A stretch of DNA of 64,000 bases, from contig CM037864.1 in NCBI GenBank assembly GCA_021292105.1, positions 13,005,898 to 13,069,897 on the forward strand, read 5' to 3'. Below, piece after piece: positions 1 to 11,310 of the stretch. A program made the position numbers and the translations under genes. This DNA is from Anadara kagoshimensis. Its lineage: Eukaryota; Mollusca; Bivalvia; Arcoida; Arcidae. Below the pieces are notes generated by a model. The model saw only the letters and a list, made by a program, of their open reading frames with translations. It made no database searches and was not told where the DNA came from. Each line of letters starts with the position of its first letter. The first letter of the stretch is position 1.

Positions 1-2035
1 TTTAGGGTCATTTCGAAACGGATGGTACAATATATTGGATGAATAATTTAAGGGTATTATGGAAAATAACATTCGCTAAAACTAAAATTGACCCATAGTT
101 ATGACACAGCGCAAAACACAAGCGACAGTTTGTTCATTCCAATCTTTGCTTATTTCACTTTTTGACCGATCTACATGGCATCAATAACCCCAATATTATT
201 CCTTTAAAGCGGATGGTACATGAATTAACGACATTTCGAAATGGATGGTTCAATGATATATAAGATGAATAATTTAGTAGTATTATGAAAAAACTACATT
301 CGCTTGAGCTTAAAATGATTTGTAAGTCTGATCGCTTAAGTCTTTGCTTATTTCACTTCCGACTGTAATACAAGACCTGGCGGATTGGCAACAGAACTCT
401 CAACATAATTCCCGCGAAATGGAATATACATCAATTTAGGGTCATTTCAAAATGGATGGTGCAATAATATATTAGATGAATTATTAAGAAGGGGCATTGC
501 AAAAAACAACATTTGTCTAAAGTAAAAAGAACTGGTGTTATGAAACAGCGATAAACACAAACACATGACTGCCCACTTTGAACAATCTTTGCTTATTTTA
601 CTTTTCGGTTCGTTGTAAAAGAACAGTCTACCTGGCAAGAATACCAATGAAAATTTTCCCTCCGGATGGTACAATAATATATTGGATGAATAATTTAGGA
701 TCATTATGAAGACAACATTCGCACCAACTAAAATGACACATAGTTATGAAACAGTGACACAAACATGAGTCGGCTGGTTTTAATCTTTGTTGGAATATTT
801 AATTTTTCAACGGAATAGAATAACTGGCGAGTAAAAAAAAACCTTCAAAATGACCTGGGTTGTACATGGATTGAGGGTCATTTCGAAACGGATGGTATAA
901 TAATATATATTGGATGAATGATTAATTTAGGTATAATATGAAAGCAATATTTGCCTAAAGTAAAAAGAAAGGGTGTTAAGAAACAGTGATAAACATGTTC
1001 ACGAGTCTGGTCACTCCAATCTTTGCTTATTTCACTTTCGACTGTAATACAAGACCTGGCGAATTGACAAAAATACCCTCAATATTATTCCTTCGAAACG
1101 GACGGTACATTAATTTAGGACCATTTCGAAAGGGATGATACAATAATATATTGGATGAATAATTTAGGACCATTATGAAGACAACATTTGCATTAAATAA
1201 AAATGACCCGTAGTTATGAACTGATGATTTGTAATCATAATTATGCGTCTGTTTACTTCTTTGCTTATTTCACGTTTCGGCCGTTATAGGAGAACAGTTT
1301 ACTTGGCACGAATACCACTAATATTTCCCTTCGAACGGGTGGTACATACATCAATTCAGGCAATTTCGAAACGGATGGTACAATAGTGTATTGGATGAAT
1401 AATTTAGGAAGACAACATTCGTGCTAACTAAAATGACGCATAGTTATGAAACGGCGACAAACATGAGTCGGCTGGCTTTAATCTTTGTTGGTATATTTCA
1501 TTTTTCAACCGAATAGAATACCTGGCGAGTTGGTCAAAAATAAAAAAATTAAATAATGAATAAAACAAAAATAATAATAAAAACCCTTCAAAATGATCCG
1601 GGTTGTATATGAATTCATGGTCATTTCGAAACGGACGGTATAATAATACATTGGATGTAATATAAACAACATTTGCCTAAAGAAAACAGAATGGGTGTTA
1701 TGAAAAAGTGATAAACTTATTTACGAGACTGGTCTCTGCAATTAATCTTTGCTTATTTCACTTCCGACTGGCGAATTGGCAAAAATACCCTCAATATTAT
1801 CCCTTCGAACGGATGGAACATACTAGTACATGAATTCAGGCAATTTCGAAACGGATGGTACAATAGTGTATTGGATGAATAATTTAGGACCATTATGAAG
1901 ACAACATTCGCACCAACTAAAATGACGCATAGTTATGAAACGGCGACAAACACAGACACGAGACTGGCCACATCAATCTTTGCTGGTATATCTCACTTTT
2001 CGACCGTAATAGGAGAAGAACAGCCTACATAAACG
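1..2035. repeat. Satellite array, monomer about 220 bp, two monomer classes
   Basis: About nine head-to-tail monomers can be followed by the phrase TTTCGAAACGGATGGTACAA and its variants, near 11, 233, 443, 664, 880, 1113, 1362, 1621 and 1842, so the spacing is roughly 210-260 bp. Each monomer also has TTGGATGAATAATTTAGG, a TTATGAAAC phrase and CAATCTTTGCTTATTTCAC. Two classes are visible: class A carries AACTAAAATGAC, and class B (near 443, 880 and 1621) carries CCTAAAGTAAAAAGAA followed by GGTGTTA. The array enters from the left edge, so its full length is unknown. It ends near 2035 without a visible terminal structure. Confidence 0.9.
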
Positions 2036-3462
2036 GCCAATTGAACATAGTCATAATCTGTATTGACGGAAAATTAAAACTAACACCTTATGAAATTCTA
2101 ATATCCATTTGATATTCAACTGGGAAATCGAAGGTTTTCTTAATTTATGAAGCCTAGGGGCGAGGTTATGATCGTCAATGGAGAATTGACACTATAACAT
2201 CATTAAGTGTTCTCTGAATTATTAAATTCCATATTGATAAATGCCATCTTGTTTATTTAAGCATATAAACATTTGACTTGTTTAGTCTCATTTTATTGTC
2301 TGATCCTATAGTACAATAACATTATCTGGCTTTTATTTGGTTTAACTTGAAAGTTTTTATTTCTTAAAAATGTAAAATTGTGATCTTTAGCGGGATAGAA
2401 ATTTACTTTAATTATATTAGCATCAGCAAGAGATAGCCTTTGACCAAAGCGATAACATCTATATATAAAAATAATTATACAATATGTTGATAAAATGAAT
2501 GAATGTCTTAATGACAATAAAAGCTAAAATAGATCGAGGTACCTTAATTGTGTTTAGCAGTTTTCAAAGCACGAAATACAGTTTTGCCTGTTCTACGCAT
2601 ATACGCATAATACGTATAAAATAATTTAAGGACAGTCGATATATCTGGGGTTTATAAATTTTTATAGTTACACAGGCCTTGTTTCTAATAGAAATTTTTA
2701 AAGCAGTAGATTATTTTAACGAATAATAAATTTGACTGAGTTCAATATTAATTTTTAAAGCAACAAAATAATTATTTGATTCATAATAAAAATCTGACGT
2801 TATTCTGTGTCAGTCAAGTTGATCAAAGATTGATTGATTTAATCAACTGATAAGTCAAAATTTGTTTCTTGTATAATATCAAACACTGAATATTTGTAAT
2901 AATTGTTGGAAATTCCAATAGAGAATTTAATGTAATTTCATCAAATTGAAGCATGTTATTTTGAAACTGTCCATTTGATAATGATTCAGTGCTTTTTATT
3001 GATATTTTGATTTATGCTTATCGTTGATTGAACTAATCTAACATTGGGCAACTGGATCCATGTCGCTAACTAAACTAAACAGTATCTTTAGTTCAATAAA
3101 AGCCGTTTGCATCATTATCTGCATATTATTATAAAGTAAATACAGAATTAAGTTGACTGAATGACAAACCACATTGTTATCAGGTCTGCCATTATTTTAA
3201 GAGATACGGATATGTTAAAATTTTATTGAAAAGGTTGGTCAATCCACTGTTATTATTGTTATAGTTGGAAGAAAGTCTAACACAAATTTGATTAAAAACC
3301 TCCAGCGACAAAATTTGTATAATCAGTTCAATACCGGTCTCAGTTGACTTTACAACTAAAGAATTAGATTGTGCGTGAAGGAGAATTTCAGAGCTTTCGT
3401 GTTTTGAAGTTTAATTCATTTTAATTTTAATTTTTAGTCAGGGGTGTCAGGTACTGATTTTG
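2036..3462. other. AT-rich sequence with no recognisable feature
   Basis: I see no exon-like open frame, repeat family or hairpin here. The short open frames are of chance length for such AT-rich DNA. Confidence 0.6.
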
Positions 3463-3592
3463 AATTTTTATTAAAATAATGCATTACAAATCAGCACATG
3501 ACTTAAAATAATGCATTCAAATTCAGCACATGACAACATGTGCTGATTTTTAATGCATTGTTTAAGTACAAATTTAAAATCAGCACAGGACA
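3463..3592. repeat. Short direct and inverted repeat cluster
   Basis: The phrase AATGCATT followed by CAGCACATGAC occurs twice in direct orientation (near 3477 and 3511). It is followed by an inverted copy, ATGTGCTGATTTTTAATGCA, near 3538, and another partial copy near 3578. The inverted pair can form a hairpin. It is probably the remains of a small palindromic element. The hairpin at 21841-21890 shares the GCACATGAC word. Confidence 0.7.
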
Positions 3593-3599
3593 AGACTAT

Positions 3600-6225
3600 G
3601 TTCAATATGTGTGCGTTAGTGCGTTACATTTTCATCTTGAACTTAAGTGAAAGAAGGACTAAAATTAGTAAAGCAAAATGTTACAAGAAAAAAAAACAAT
3701 AAGTTATAATAAAATGCAACAGATAATGAACGAAAATGGGCTATGGAAAACAACGTGTATTTATTGATAAGACAACCAGTGTGTTAAACGAGGTTTGATG
3801 TTTGAAAAAAAAATACCAAGAGCTTATGTGTTATACTTTAGATGGAGTAATGGTAGAGGGAACTCGGGTACTCGGAGAAAACCGAAGAAAACCACCGACT
3901 TTCGAGGATTATTCACTTTGTGGTGACCACCGAAGCTCTCTGGTAGAAAAAAAAATGCTTTCATCTTTGGTTTTTGGCGGGAAAGACGCGTTTTCCAGCT
4001 GTATTCTTCTTTAATCAGTTTTTTCAAAAAGAGAAACTAAAAACTTGCTCGGCGGGAAATGATTTAAAACGAATACAAAGATCATTTTCAAAAACAAATA
4101 TTTTGAAAATTTTTGATTTAAAAATTCAGTCAAATTTGTATAGAAAAATTGACATAAATCAAACTAACAACATATTTTAATAATCATTCGATCGTAACTA
4201 CATCCGTAATTTTTGTTTTTTTAATTTTATTTCACATTTACTTCAAAACAAAATAGGTTTCTGTTCAGTTACATGTAGCATAATAATCAATTTTAGTTAT
4301 AATAGTGTAAGATTTGTTGAAAATACGCGTGTCTTGTCAATTTACATAATTAAAATACAATGAAATTTTATACAAAATATGTTCATCTTTCCACTTTCAA
4401 TAATCAAATTTCTTAACTTTCTTAAGAACTCATACTGATGATACTTATTGCAGTTTTTTTTATTTCCCGAAAGATAGACGTACAACATACATTAAAACGA
4501 ACTCCAAATTCATTGCAGCATTATTATTTCAAGATCGGCAAAAGTTACGACAAGGTATATTTTAGAATTTGGAAAACCGCTTTTAAAATATGCATTTAAA
4601 ATACTCTGATAACTTTTGTAACTTGGGAAATCCTTTGCAAAATATGCGTTCGAAATGCGTTGGATGCTTTGTGACTTTATTAGGAAACCTTGCAGGAAAC
4701 AGTTATTGTATCTAAAATGGCAGGATTTGCAGAAATTACATCAAAGTATGATTTATTTTTTTATTTATTTTTTTTTTTTTTTGCTTTATAAAATAAGCTT
4801 CGGAAAAAATTCTGGTAACTTAAGTTACTCTACCTAATTTAATGATAATAATAATAATGTTTTCTAAAAATTAAAAGGCTTATTTTCTGCTATGAGCACA
4901 GTTTTAAAAATTAGGTGGATGGTTGTCACGGTAAACTCTCAGTGGTGGTGTAACCGCGCCACTGGAAACATCCTTCTTATAAATAATTAATGGCACCATT
5001 CAGAGAAACTTTTGGCGCAGTGATTTAGACAAAAGCAATACTTATATTTAAAAGTTTCGCTTCATAAATCAATTATTAAAAACAGATATTAAATCTTGAA
5101 TATATCCAATAAATGTGTTATATTATTTTGCTATTTTCGTCAATGACTAATATTTATAAAATACTTTTATAAATGAAATATTTTTTTTGAAATACTTTTA
5201 CACATTTATAAGTTTTTCTTAAACACATGCTTTAATATAACACTTACCTGCTTGTTTCAAGTTTTTTGTTCACGAAAGTTTTTTAAAAACTTAAAGTTCC
5301 AAATTAATCAAAATAAAAGTGTGCAGCTCTTTGGTCTTTCTGTTCTTATTTTAACCGCCCTGTTTGGATAAAACTGACTTTAAATAAGAGATTATCACGT
5401 GATCAAACGTCCTGGGAATGACAAGACCGGCGTATTGGCGAAATTACAACTCCCACAACCAACTGTTGATCGATAAGAAAATGTACAGAAAGAAATCTAA
5501 TGAAGGTAAATGATAATCGGAAAGATAATAGATGCAAACTCCGGAACGTTCAGGAAATTATACATTCGTCATAACTTCCTTTGCCTTTTGCATTTATTGT
5601 TTTGTTACAAGGGATTTAATTGGCTAAGTATTCATGATGAAAAAATGGTATTCACGCAAGTTTTCAATTGGTGGTAATCAACTACGGTGATTGCTATATT
5701 TTCTTTGAAACTTTACTAATTTTTTTTGTTCTTTTTAACCAATGAAAATTGGTGTTTTATTATAAGGTTGGATTATGTATGTCTTCTTGTAAATGATTAG
5801 TTGACGTCGTCATGAACAAACAATAAAAGGAAATTAACATTGTCAAAAACAATTAACTATTGCTGAAGTAGAAGTCTTAATAATTGTCTTCGGCTCCATT
5901 GGGGGTTCGAAATCTTGTAAAACTTAAGTGTCTTTTGCACGATATAGACGTATTTAGGCGGTGACTCGGGAAAATATGACCTGTGACATTTGGATACTAA
6001 CGTGATGAATTTCGACTATATTAGGATAATATTTCTCCAAATCTTTGTTTTTGATTCGAAAAATATGATTGATCGCGCACTTATTTTGCGCTCGGTAACA
6101 ATTTACTGCGGGTTTATATGCATAAATGTATCAATCAGTCTAAGACACTTTATCTTAATTTTTCTTTGTTTTTGCACTTTATATTATTTTTGTCTCCGTT
6201 TTCTTACTGCAGAGAAGAGAACAGA
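3600..6225. other. AT-rich sequence, almost featureless
   Basis: At 3860-3925 GGTACTCGGAGAAAACC and CACCGACTTTCGAGG resemble the body of SINE2 in reverse orientation, as a short remnant. A T-run lies near 4755-4782 and a TAA microsatellite near 4843-4857. The overlapping open frames at 3802-4180 and 4655-4837 show no family match and lie in low-complexity sequence. I see nothing else. Confidence 0.5.
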
Positions 6226-6365
6226 GTAATGGGGTTCTACGCCCAAGCAAAGATGTTTTATACTTATATAGAGGGAAGATCGGTTCAGGGATGGCGAAGA
6301 AAACCGGAGTGTCCGAAGATAACCGACGAACTGAGTTTTTGGACTTTTGTTTCTTACTGCGGATT

Positions 6366-6421
<56 letters not shown>
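6366..6421. repeat. (GA)n microsatellite
   Basis: An uninterrupted GA run of about 56 bases. It creates two overlapping open frames with long Arg-Glu runs that are artefacts of the repeat. Confidence 0.97.
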
Positions 6422-6423
<2 letters not shown>

Positions 6424-6425
<2 letters not shown>

Positions 6426-6615
6426 TACACAGTTTTACGCCCCAGTCAAAATTTATTTTACGCATATCGAGACTGTCAGTTCAGGATGTTGGAGCAAACA
6501 GGAGTGCCTGAAAAAAGCCGCTAACCTTTGGCGATCAAATTGACAATCGTTCTCAAACTAGGATCTGTCCGAGTGAGATTCGAACCTATTCAATGAAAAA
6601 GTGCGGTAATTCGTT
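6424..6615 (-). mobile_element. Degenerate SINE remnant with tRNA-like B box
   Basis: Reading the minus strand, GGTTCGAATCTCACTCGG (near 6571-6588) is a good B box as in the tRNA-derived heads elsewhere in the window. To its left in + coordinates, TTTTACGCCCCAGTCAAAAT and ATATCGAGACTGTCAG match the 3' body of SINE1, so the element lies on the minus strand. A related piece precedes the GA run at 6232-6310. It is heavily diverged. Confidence 0.55.
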
Positions 6616-6687
6616 AATACTCGGTCGATGAAGCTCCAACAAAGCAGTTAAAAAGACCAATTAGTCACTGAAATATTTAGCTAGCTG

Positions 6688-6914
6688 TAAAGTACACGCC
6701 TGTCGAAAGTATAACACTAGACTAACGAATTAGTGTCGATTTAGCTAACCATCAACAACCCACGTTAGATTTATCTTGATAGTTGATATGTATCCATCGA
6801 CAGTTTTTCAGTCAGTAGATTTTGATTTCGGGCTTTATCTCGGCCACTCGATATCCGAGCTTCGACTCCTTTTCGTTAGTTCAGTGTTAAACTTTCGACA
6901 AGTCTGTACTGTAC
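6688..6914. mobile_element. MITE A, single copy
   Basis: The left end CCTGTCGAAAGTATAACACT and the right end AGTGTTAAACTTTCGACAAG are inverted repeats of about 35-40 bp, starting at GTACACGCC and ending in CTGTACTG. The interior is non-coding, with short inverted words such as TCGACAGTTTTTC. This is the first of about ten copies of the most abundant palindromic family here. A non-autonomous DNA transposon is the simplest reading; I could not identify the transposase family or a clear target duplication. Confidence 0.85.
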
Positions 6915-7035
6915 CTCCATTATGTGTTTGTGCCGCGTGTCTTGATTTTTATTTCCTTTTTTGTAGTCTTCTTGGTTGTTCTACATGTAGCTAATGCCAA
7001 GTGATACAATTCAACTTATTTCATTTTGATCAAAA

Positions 7036-7265
7036 GGTCTCGATGGACGACTAGTCCAATGCGTAAGCTTACGGCTCACAGGGCCTGGGTTCGAATCCTA
7101 CTCGGTCAGATCCAAGAGTTAGAAAGTTGTTTTAGTTCACTTGCCGAAGGTTCGTGGTTTTTTCCATGTACTTATTCCTTCACAGTACCAATATTAACAT
7201 TGACGCTCCGGTATAAGTGAAAGGATCCTGACTCGGGCAGAAACACCATTACTCAACTTCACTCA
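7036..7265 (+). mobile_element. SINE2, tRNA-derived SINE
   Basis: The head carries a B box, GGGTTCGAATCC (7087-7098), about 50 bases after an A-box-like GACGACTAGTCCAATGC. The body has CACTTGCCGAAGGT, then GCTCCGGTATAAGTGAAAGG, and the 3' end CCTGACTCGGGCAGAAACAC followed by CATTACTCAAC. The same plan recurs at 10060, 20150, 26376, 39363 and 41455. The head is too diverged in its stems to be a functional tRNA gene. Confidence 0.8.
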
Positions 7266-7979
7266 ATGATACAGACAGCCTTTTTGTAATAAATCTGATA
7301 CAAAAAGTAAGTGCAAAAGGTTTGAAAATATATCAAGAATGGGAATGCACTTACAAATGAACCACAAATCTACAATAGTTTAAGTGCAAGATAACTGTAA
7401 ATTTTTCAAAAATGTTGTGAAATCACGCGAAACATCTTGATTAAAAGAGTGTGTTTTTTCACAACAAGTATTATCGCTTTTTAACAGCATCACAAAATAT
7501 TTATTGTGAGTTCCCTGTGTGTTTCTTGAACTAAGAACAGATAGAGTACTATCACATTCACGTTAGAATGAAAATGTAATTTGGTTTTGGTTTTCAAGAA
7601 AAAATAAAAATTACCCACATCGTGTATACGCAAGATTGATCATTTTATTAGGAATATAGTTGTGAAGACACCCATTAAATTCAGTAATACTTCTGAATAA
7701 TTAAATCAATTTGGATTTAAATCTTTAACCTCAACAATAACGGCTTTATAAATAAACATTTACACGATGTTATGAAATATACGGGTGTGATATTTAGTTA
7801 GAAATGTTCACCCAATACATGCACAGGATGAAATGCCATCTATAAGCTTATAGACAGTTTTTCATCTTGTGATGGGAAGTGTTAGAATTTGTAGTTAAGA
7901 TATAGGCAATATATGTTCTAATGATTTGGACAATAGTTCTGGTCCACAATAAATAATTAGATCAAGCGGACATATCAAT
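7266..7979. other. AT-rich sequence with no recognisable feature
   Basis: No repeat, hairpin or exon-like frame was recognised in this stretch. Confidence 0.55.
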
Positions 7980-8002
7980 GGTAATGCATACAAGGTGCAC
8001 AT

Positions 8003-8515
8003 TGACCTCGGTGGCCAAGTGGTATAATTATGAGCAGATCGCATCGGCTCTAAAGTTACTTCTCGAGACCTTTACAGTATTTTGTGATAGACGAAGTCAT
8101 ACGGGTACTGGTGTATTTAAGGTGTATGTTGACTCACTTAGAACTCTGTTACGAGTGGTCAAATTGTGAGCAGATCACAGAAGCTCTGAAGTTACAACTT
8201 CTCTAGACTTTGCGATATTTAAAGAACCTTGATGACCAAGTAGTAAACAGTGTCGACCTGGAGATCACAAAACTTCTGGAAATACACCCTCAAACAATTT
8301 TGTGAATTACGAGTACTGGCGCATTCAAAGAGTGCATTGACTAACTCGGGGGGGGGGGGGGGGTCGTTGGTGACCAAGTCGTTTATTATATAAGACGATC
8401 ACGGTGGCTCTGGTATAACATCTGAAGCTATGCAATTTTGTGATATACGAAGACATACGAATACGGTGACTAACTTAAGGCACCTCGGTGTCAAAGTGGT
8501 CTACAGCATTGGCAT
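8003..8515. repeat. Degenerate tandem repeat, unit about 138 bp, with a tRNA A-box-like word
   Basis: The word GGCCAAGTGGT or GACCAAGT occurs near 8011, 8152, 8231, 8370 and 8488. It is followed by GAGCAGATCNCA, GCTCTGAAGTTAC and ATTTTGTGATATACGA. Full units are about 138 bp; the third is shortened to about 80 bp. Divergence between units is high. A G-run near 8349-8363 interrupts one unit. The first word resembles the A box of leucine or serine tRNAs, so the array may have grown from a SINE head. Confidence 0.7.
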
Positions 8516-8786
8516 TTTGACCACAGCGCCCCAAAGCGCCGCTTTACGAATCATAGCGTCCCACTATGGCAGAACCTAGTCTAAGCAAGTTTTTAAATAC
8601 GTTTGACGGCATGTCGTTTTCTCCGAGTGATTTGTCTCAATATAAGCGAATTTGCAGAAGTTATCTTAGCGGTAAAACGCATAATTATGCTGAGTTGATT
8701 CCCATCTGAAAGAACCGCGACTTGCATTTTGTAATGCCGCGTGCTTGTCGAAAGAACAGCTACTACATTAAGATAGCGTTGAGTTA

Positions 8787-9066
8787 ACCAGCCCTCCTGA
8801 TTTTACGTCCCAGTCAAAAAATAGTTCACTTATATCGAGATGTCACCAGCTATAGGTGAGTGGCAGACCTTTGCAGTGCGCTAAATTTGCAGGGAGGGTT
8901 TTTTAGCTTGCCACGCCTGCGTGACGGACATCGATTAAGTCTTTTTCCGGGCCCCTTGACTTTCATTTTAAAAAAAGCCTGTTTCTTGGCTAAAGAACAG
9001 TGTCTACCTATTTCTAAATCATGGTCGCCTTGGACTGGCCGTTACACACCAATGCTCCACTCCACT
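8787..9066 (-). mobile_element. SINE1 copy, diverged
   Basis: On the + strand it starts with the reversed tail TTTTACGTCCCAGTCAAAAA, continues with CACTTATATCGAGATGTCAC and CAGCTATAGGTGA, then the body words GACTTTCATTTT, TTGGCTAAAGAACAG and TTTCTAAATCATGG. The tRNA-like head at the far end is largely lost. It is the same family as the well-preserved copies at 12368 and 13207. Confidence 0.75.
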
Positions 9067-9327
9067 ATCTTAAACATCACTGTATTGGCACATAATACAA
9101 TAACAGATGCTACTTAAACGAATATGCCAATAAGATATCATAATTCATCAACAATTCCCACCGATCAATGGAAAATAAACATAGATCATGGAAAGCTTTT
9201 TTAATCAATATGGTGGCTTATATGTGCCATGACGATATTAAAACAAATACGAAGATCATGTCGCAGTTTAGGAGTGTATGGATTCTTGCAATTGCAGCAT
9301 CAATTTTAATACATTGGCTTATTGAAT

Positions 9328-9410
9328 GCAATCAAACCTGTCTATGAAGGCCACCGAAGGGAAATAGTAAATGTGGCCTTATAAGACAGTTGGTCCTTTT
9401 ATACAGGTTA
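9328..9410. mobile_element. Fragment of the CAAACCTGTCTAT MITE family
   Basis: CAATCAAACCTGTCTATGAA, then GGCCACCGAAGG, GTGGCCTTATAAGACAG and TATACAGGTTAAA show the same inverted ends and AAGGCCAC words as the elements at 19849-20026 and 52697-52838. It is shorter and more diverged. Confidence 0.65.
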
Positions 9411-9419
9411 AAAATGTGA

Positions 9420-10055
9420 ACTTTTATTTCGATTTAAAATGGAATGGCATAATTAAGTGTTTCTCCGTAAAAATAACAAATCTTATTATATACACTTGTT
9501 CTTATCATCATTCCGAATAAACGTTTTGGAGATAAGATTCTGCAAATCCTCGGTTTGCATTACAATGAATAGATAATTTCGACGCACAATTCCAATGTCG
9601 TCACAGTTTGTTTGACAGCCGGATCTACAGGATAGTTTTGCCGCTTACGAACAAAAAATATTCCGGTCAACCCCTTACGAACTAGATAATTGGTAAGTTC
9701 GATATTTCCACTTTTTATTCTGCAATTTTTTTGCAAGTTGCAGTTAATTCATGTTAATTTGTATTACAAACGAGTTTGTAGACATCTTATAACTAAGGTT
9801 TGTCATTTTTGATCTTTAAAAAAGTTTGAAGCTTTAAAGTGTGGCACATCATACGAGAACATAGACGTCAGCATGACAGCCAGCAATTATTATGTTGACA
9901 GGTTTCGTAAACCTTAGAGCACTAACTGTACAAATAATTAAATGCAGTGTTATAAATTTTTGAATTATACCGTTACTTTTGAATTCAAATTTTAAATTTT
10001 TATTATTTCTTGTATATATGTTATAAACGTGTCGATATTGTTGGTTCATTGTGAA
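9420..10055. other. AT-rich sequence with no recognisable feature
   Basis: No repeat family or convincing coding sequence was recognised. A 66-residue minus-strand open frame at 9849-10049 has no family signature. Confidence 0.5.
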
Positions 10056-10059
10056 GGGC

Positions 10060-10262
10060 CTAGGTGACGGAGTGGTCTAAAGCGTACGCATACTGATTAC
10101 ATCGTCTCTCACCGTCTATGTTCGAATCTCAGTTTGTCAGTTTGCTTGCCGAAGGTCTCTGATTTTCTTTTAGCACTCCAGTATCCCCCACAATTCCAGA
10201 ACTGACCACTTCCTTATAGGTGAAAGAAATTAAATTGCGGCATTAAATTTCATTACACCATT
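10060..10262 (+). mobile_element. SINE2 with a well-kept tRNA-like head
   Basis: The head CCTAGGTGACGGAGTGGTCT resembles the start of leucine or serine tRNA (A box TGACGGAGTGGTCTAA). The B box is GTTCGAATC about 55 bases on. The body has GTTTGCTTGCCGAAGGTCTC and CACTCCAGTATCC. The 3' end TATAGGTGAAAGAAATT is followed by CATTACACCATTTCACTC. The downstream V-shaped stem of a real tRNA is not intact. Confidence 0.8.
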
Positions 10263-10475
10263 TCACTCTTCAACACGGGAACTTAAAATAAACTTAGGCT
10301 TGGCACGATAAAGAACCCTACTGTATAATGCTATCAGCGCAAAGTACTGACAAAATTTCTGCACCTTCGCCTATAGCTAGCTATAGTAACGTCTCGATAT
10401 AAGTGAAATATTCTTGACTGGGAGGTTAAACACCTTTATTTCACTCAACTCTTCAACATGGGTTTTTGACTGGTC
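10263..10475 (+). mobile_element. SINE1, 3' two-thirds
   Basis: This picks up mid-element at GGGAACTTAAAATAAAC, then GGCTTGGCACGATAAAGAAC, ATGCTATCAGCGCAAAG, TTCTGCACCTTCGCCTATAG, ACGTCTCGATATAAGTGAAA and TATTCTTGACTGGGAGGTTA. These match the reverse complement of the minus-strand copies at 12368 and 13207. It joins the 3' end of the preceding SINE2 with no spacer, which suggests insertion of one into the other or a composite transcript. Confidence 0.82.
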
Positions 10476-10681
10476 ATTTATTCCTCATTCATTACGTCCA
10501 CATATATATATATATTAATTATTATAACGTAATAAAATGACGTAGAGTTGTTTGTATTTTACAGGTGGCTATTTGAATTATCCATTTACGCATGTCCTAC
10601 TGTATTTCCATAAATTCAGTGCACATGGAAAATGCAAGAATAAAGTCGTATTTTCCAACAATCTCACAAAAAATTGTCAAA

Positions 10682-11038
10682 ACCTAATACAAAATATACT
10701 GACCTAATAGGAAAAAATATTTTTCATTCATGAAAAAGTGAACTTAATTCTGTACATAGAGCAATTTTTTAACTTTTTAACAAAACTACAAATATGACTA
10801 TGTCAAAATTATCCCTTCTGTTACCTTTGAATTTGAATATTCATGATGATCACACCTGGAAAAAACCTGAGCAACAATGACCTACCTGACCCTAAATGTC
10901 CTGGTGTAACTTTGAATTAGGCCCTATTGGTGTATAAACGATCAAATTTCCACAATTTTCGCAAATTTCTCTATGTACAGACTGAGCAATAATGTTTTTA
11001 ATTAAAAATATAATTTGGTTAGGTCAGTGCATTTTAAA
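10682..11038. mobile_element. Palindromic MITE, about 355 bp
   Basis: The left arm has TACTGACCTAATAGG and TCTGTACATAGAGCAA (near 10688 and 10750). The right arm has TTCTCTATGTACAGA (near 10967) and GGTTAGGTCAGTGCA (near 11017) in inverted order, so the terminal inverted repeats are about 75 bp with mismatches. The centre is unique and AT-rich. No coding sequence is visible. It is not related to MITE A. Confidence 0.78.
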
Positions 11039-11310
11039 TGCATTTTATTGATAGTTTAATGGAAAAATTTTCAATTAAAAGAAATAAAGAATAAAAACCA
11101 TGTGCCATCAAATTATGAAATACAGTAGATGTACATGTATTCGAAAGACACATGCAGTAGCATCACTAGAAACTATCTAGTCGGGTTAACAAAGGCCAGA
11201 CAGTCATAAGGTCACGGGCGGTATTTATTACATTATAAATAATAAGTAATTGATTTATAACAGACTTGGCGATTTTATTAGGCGGATAGTTATACATACA
11301 CTACAACATT

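Noticed and set aside
6118-6543. 141-residue + frame with long Arg-Glu runs
   Set aside because: It runs through the (GA)n microsatellite and two SINE remnants; the coding look is created by the repeat.
7036-7110. Possible tRNA genes at the SINE heads (also 10060, 12650-12706, 13500-13550, 50372)
   Set aside because: A and B boxes are present but the acceptor and anticodon stems do not pair properly, and each head is fused to a SINE body.
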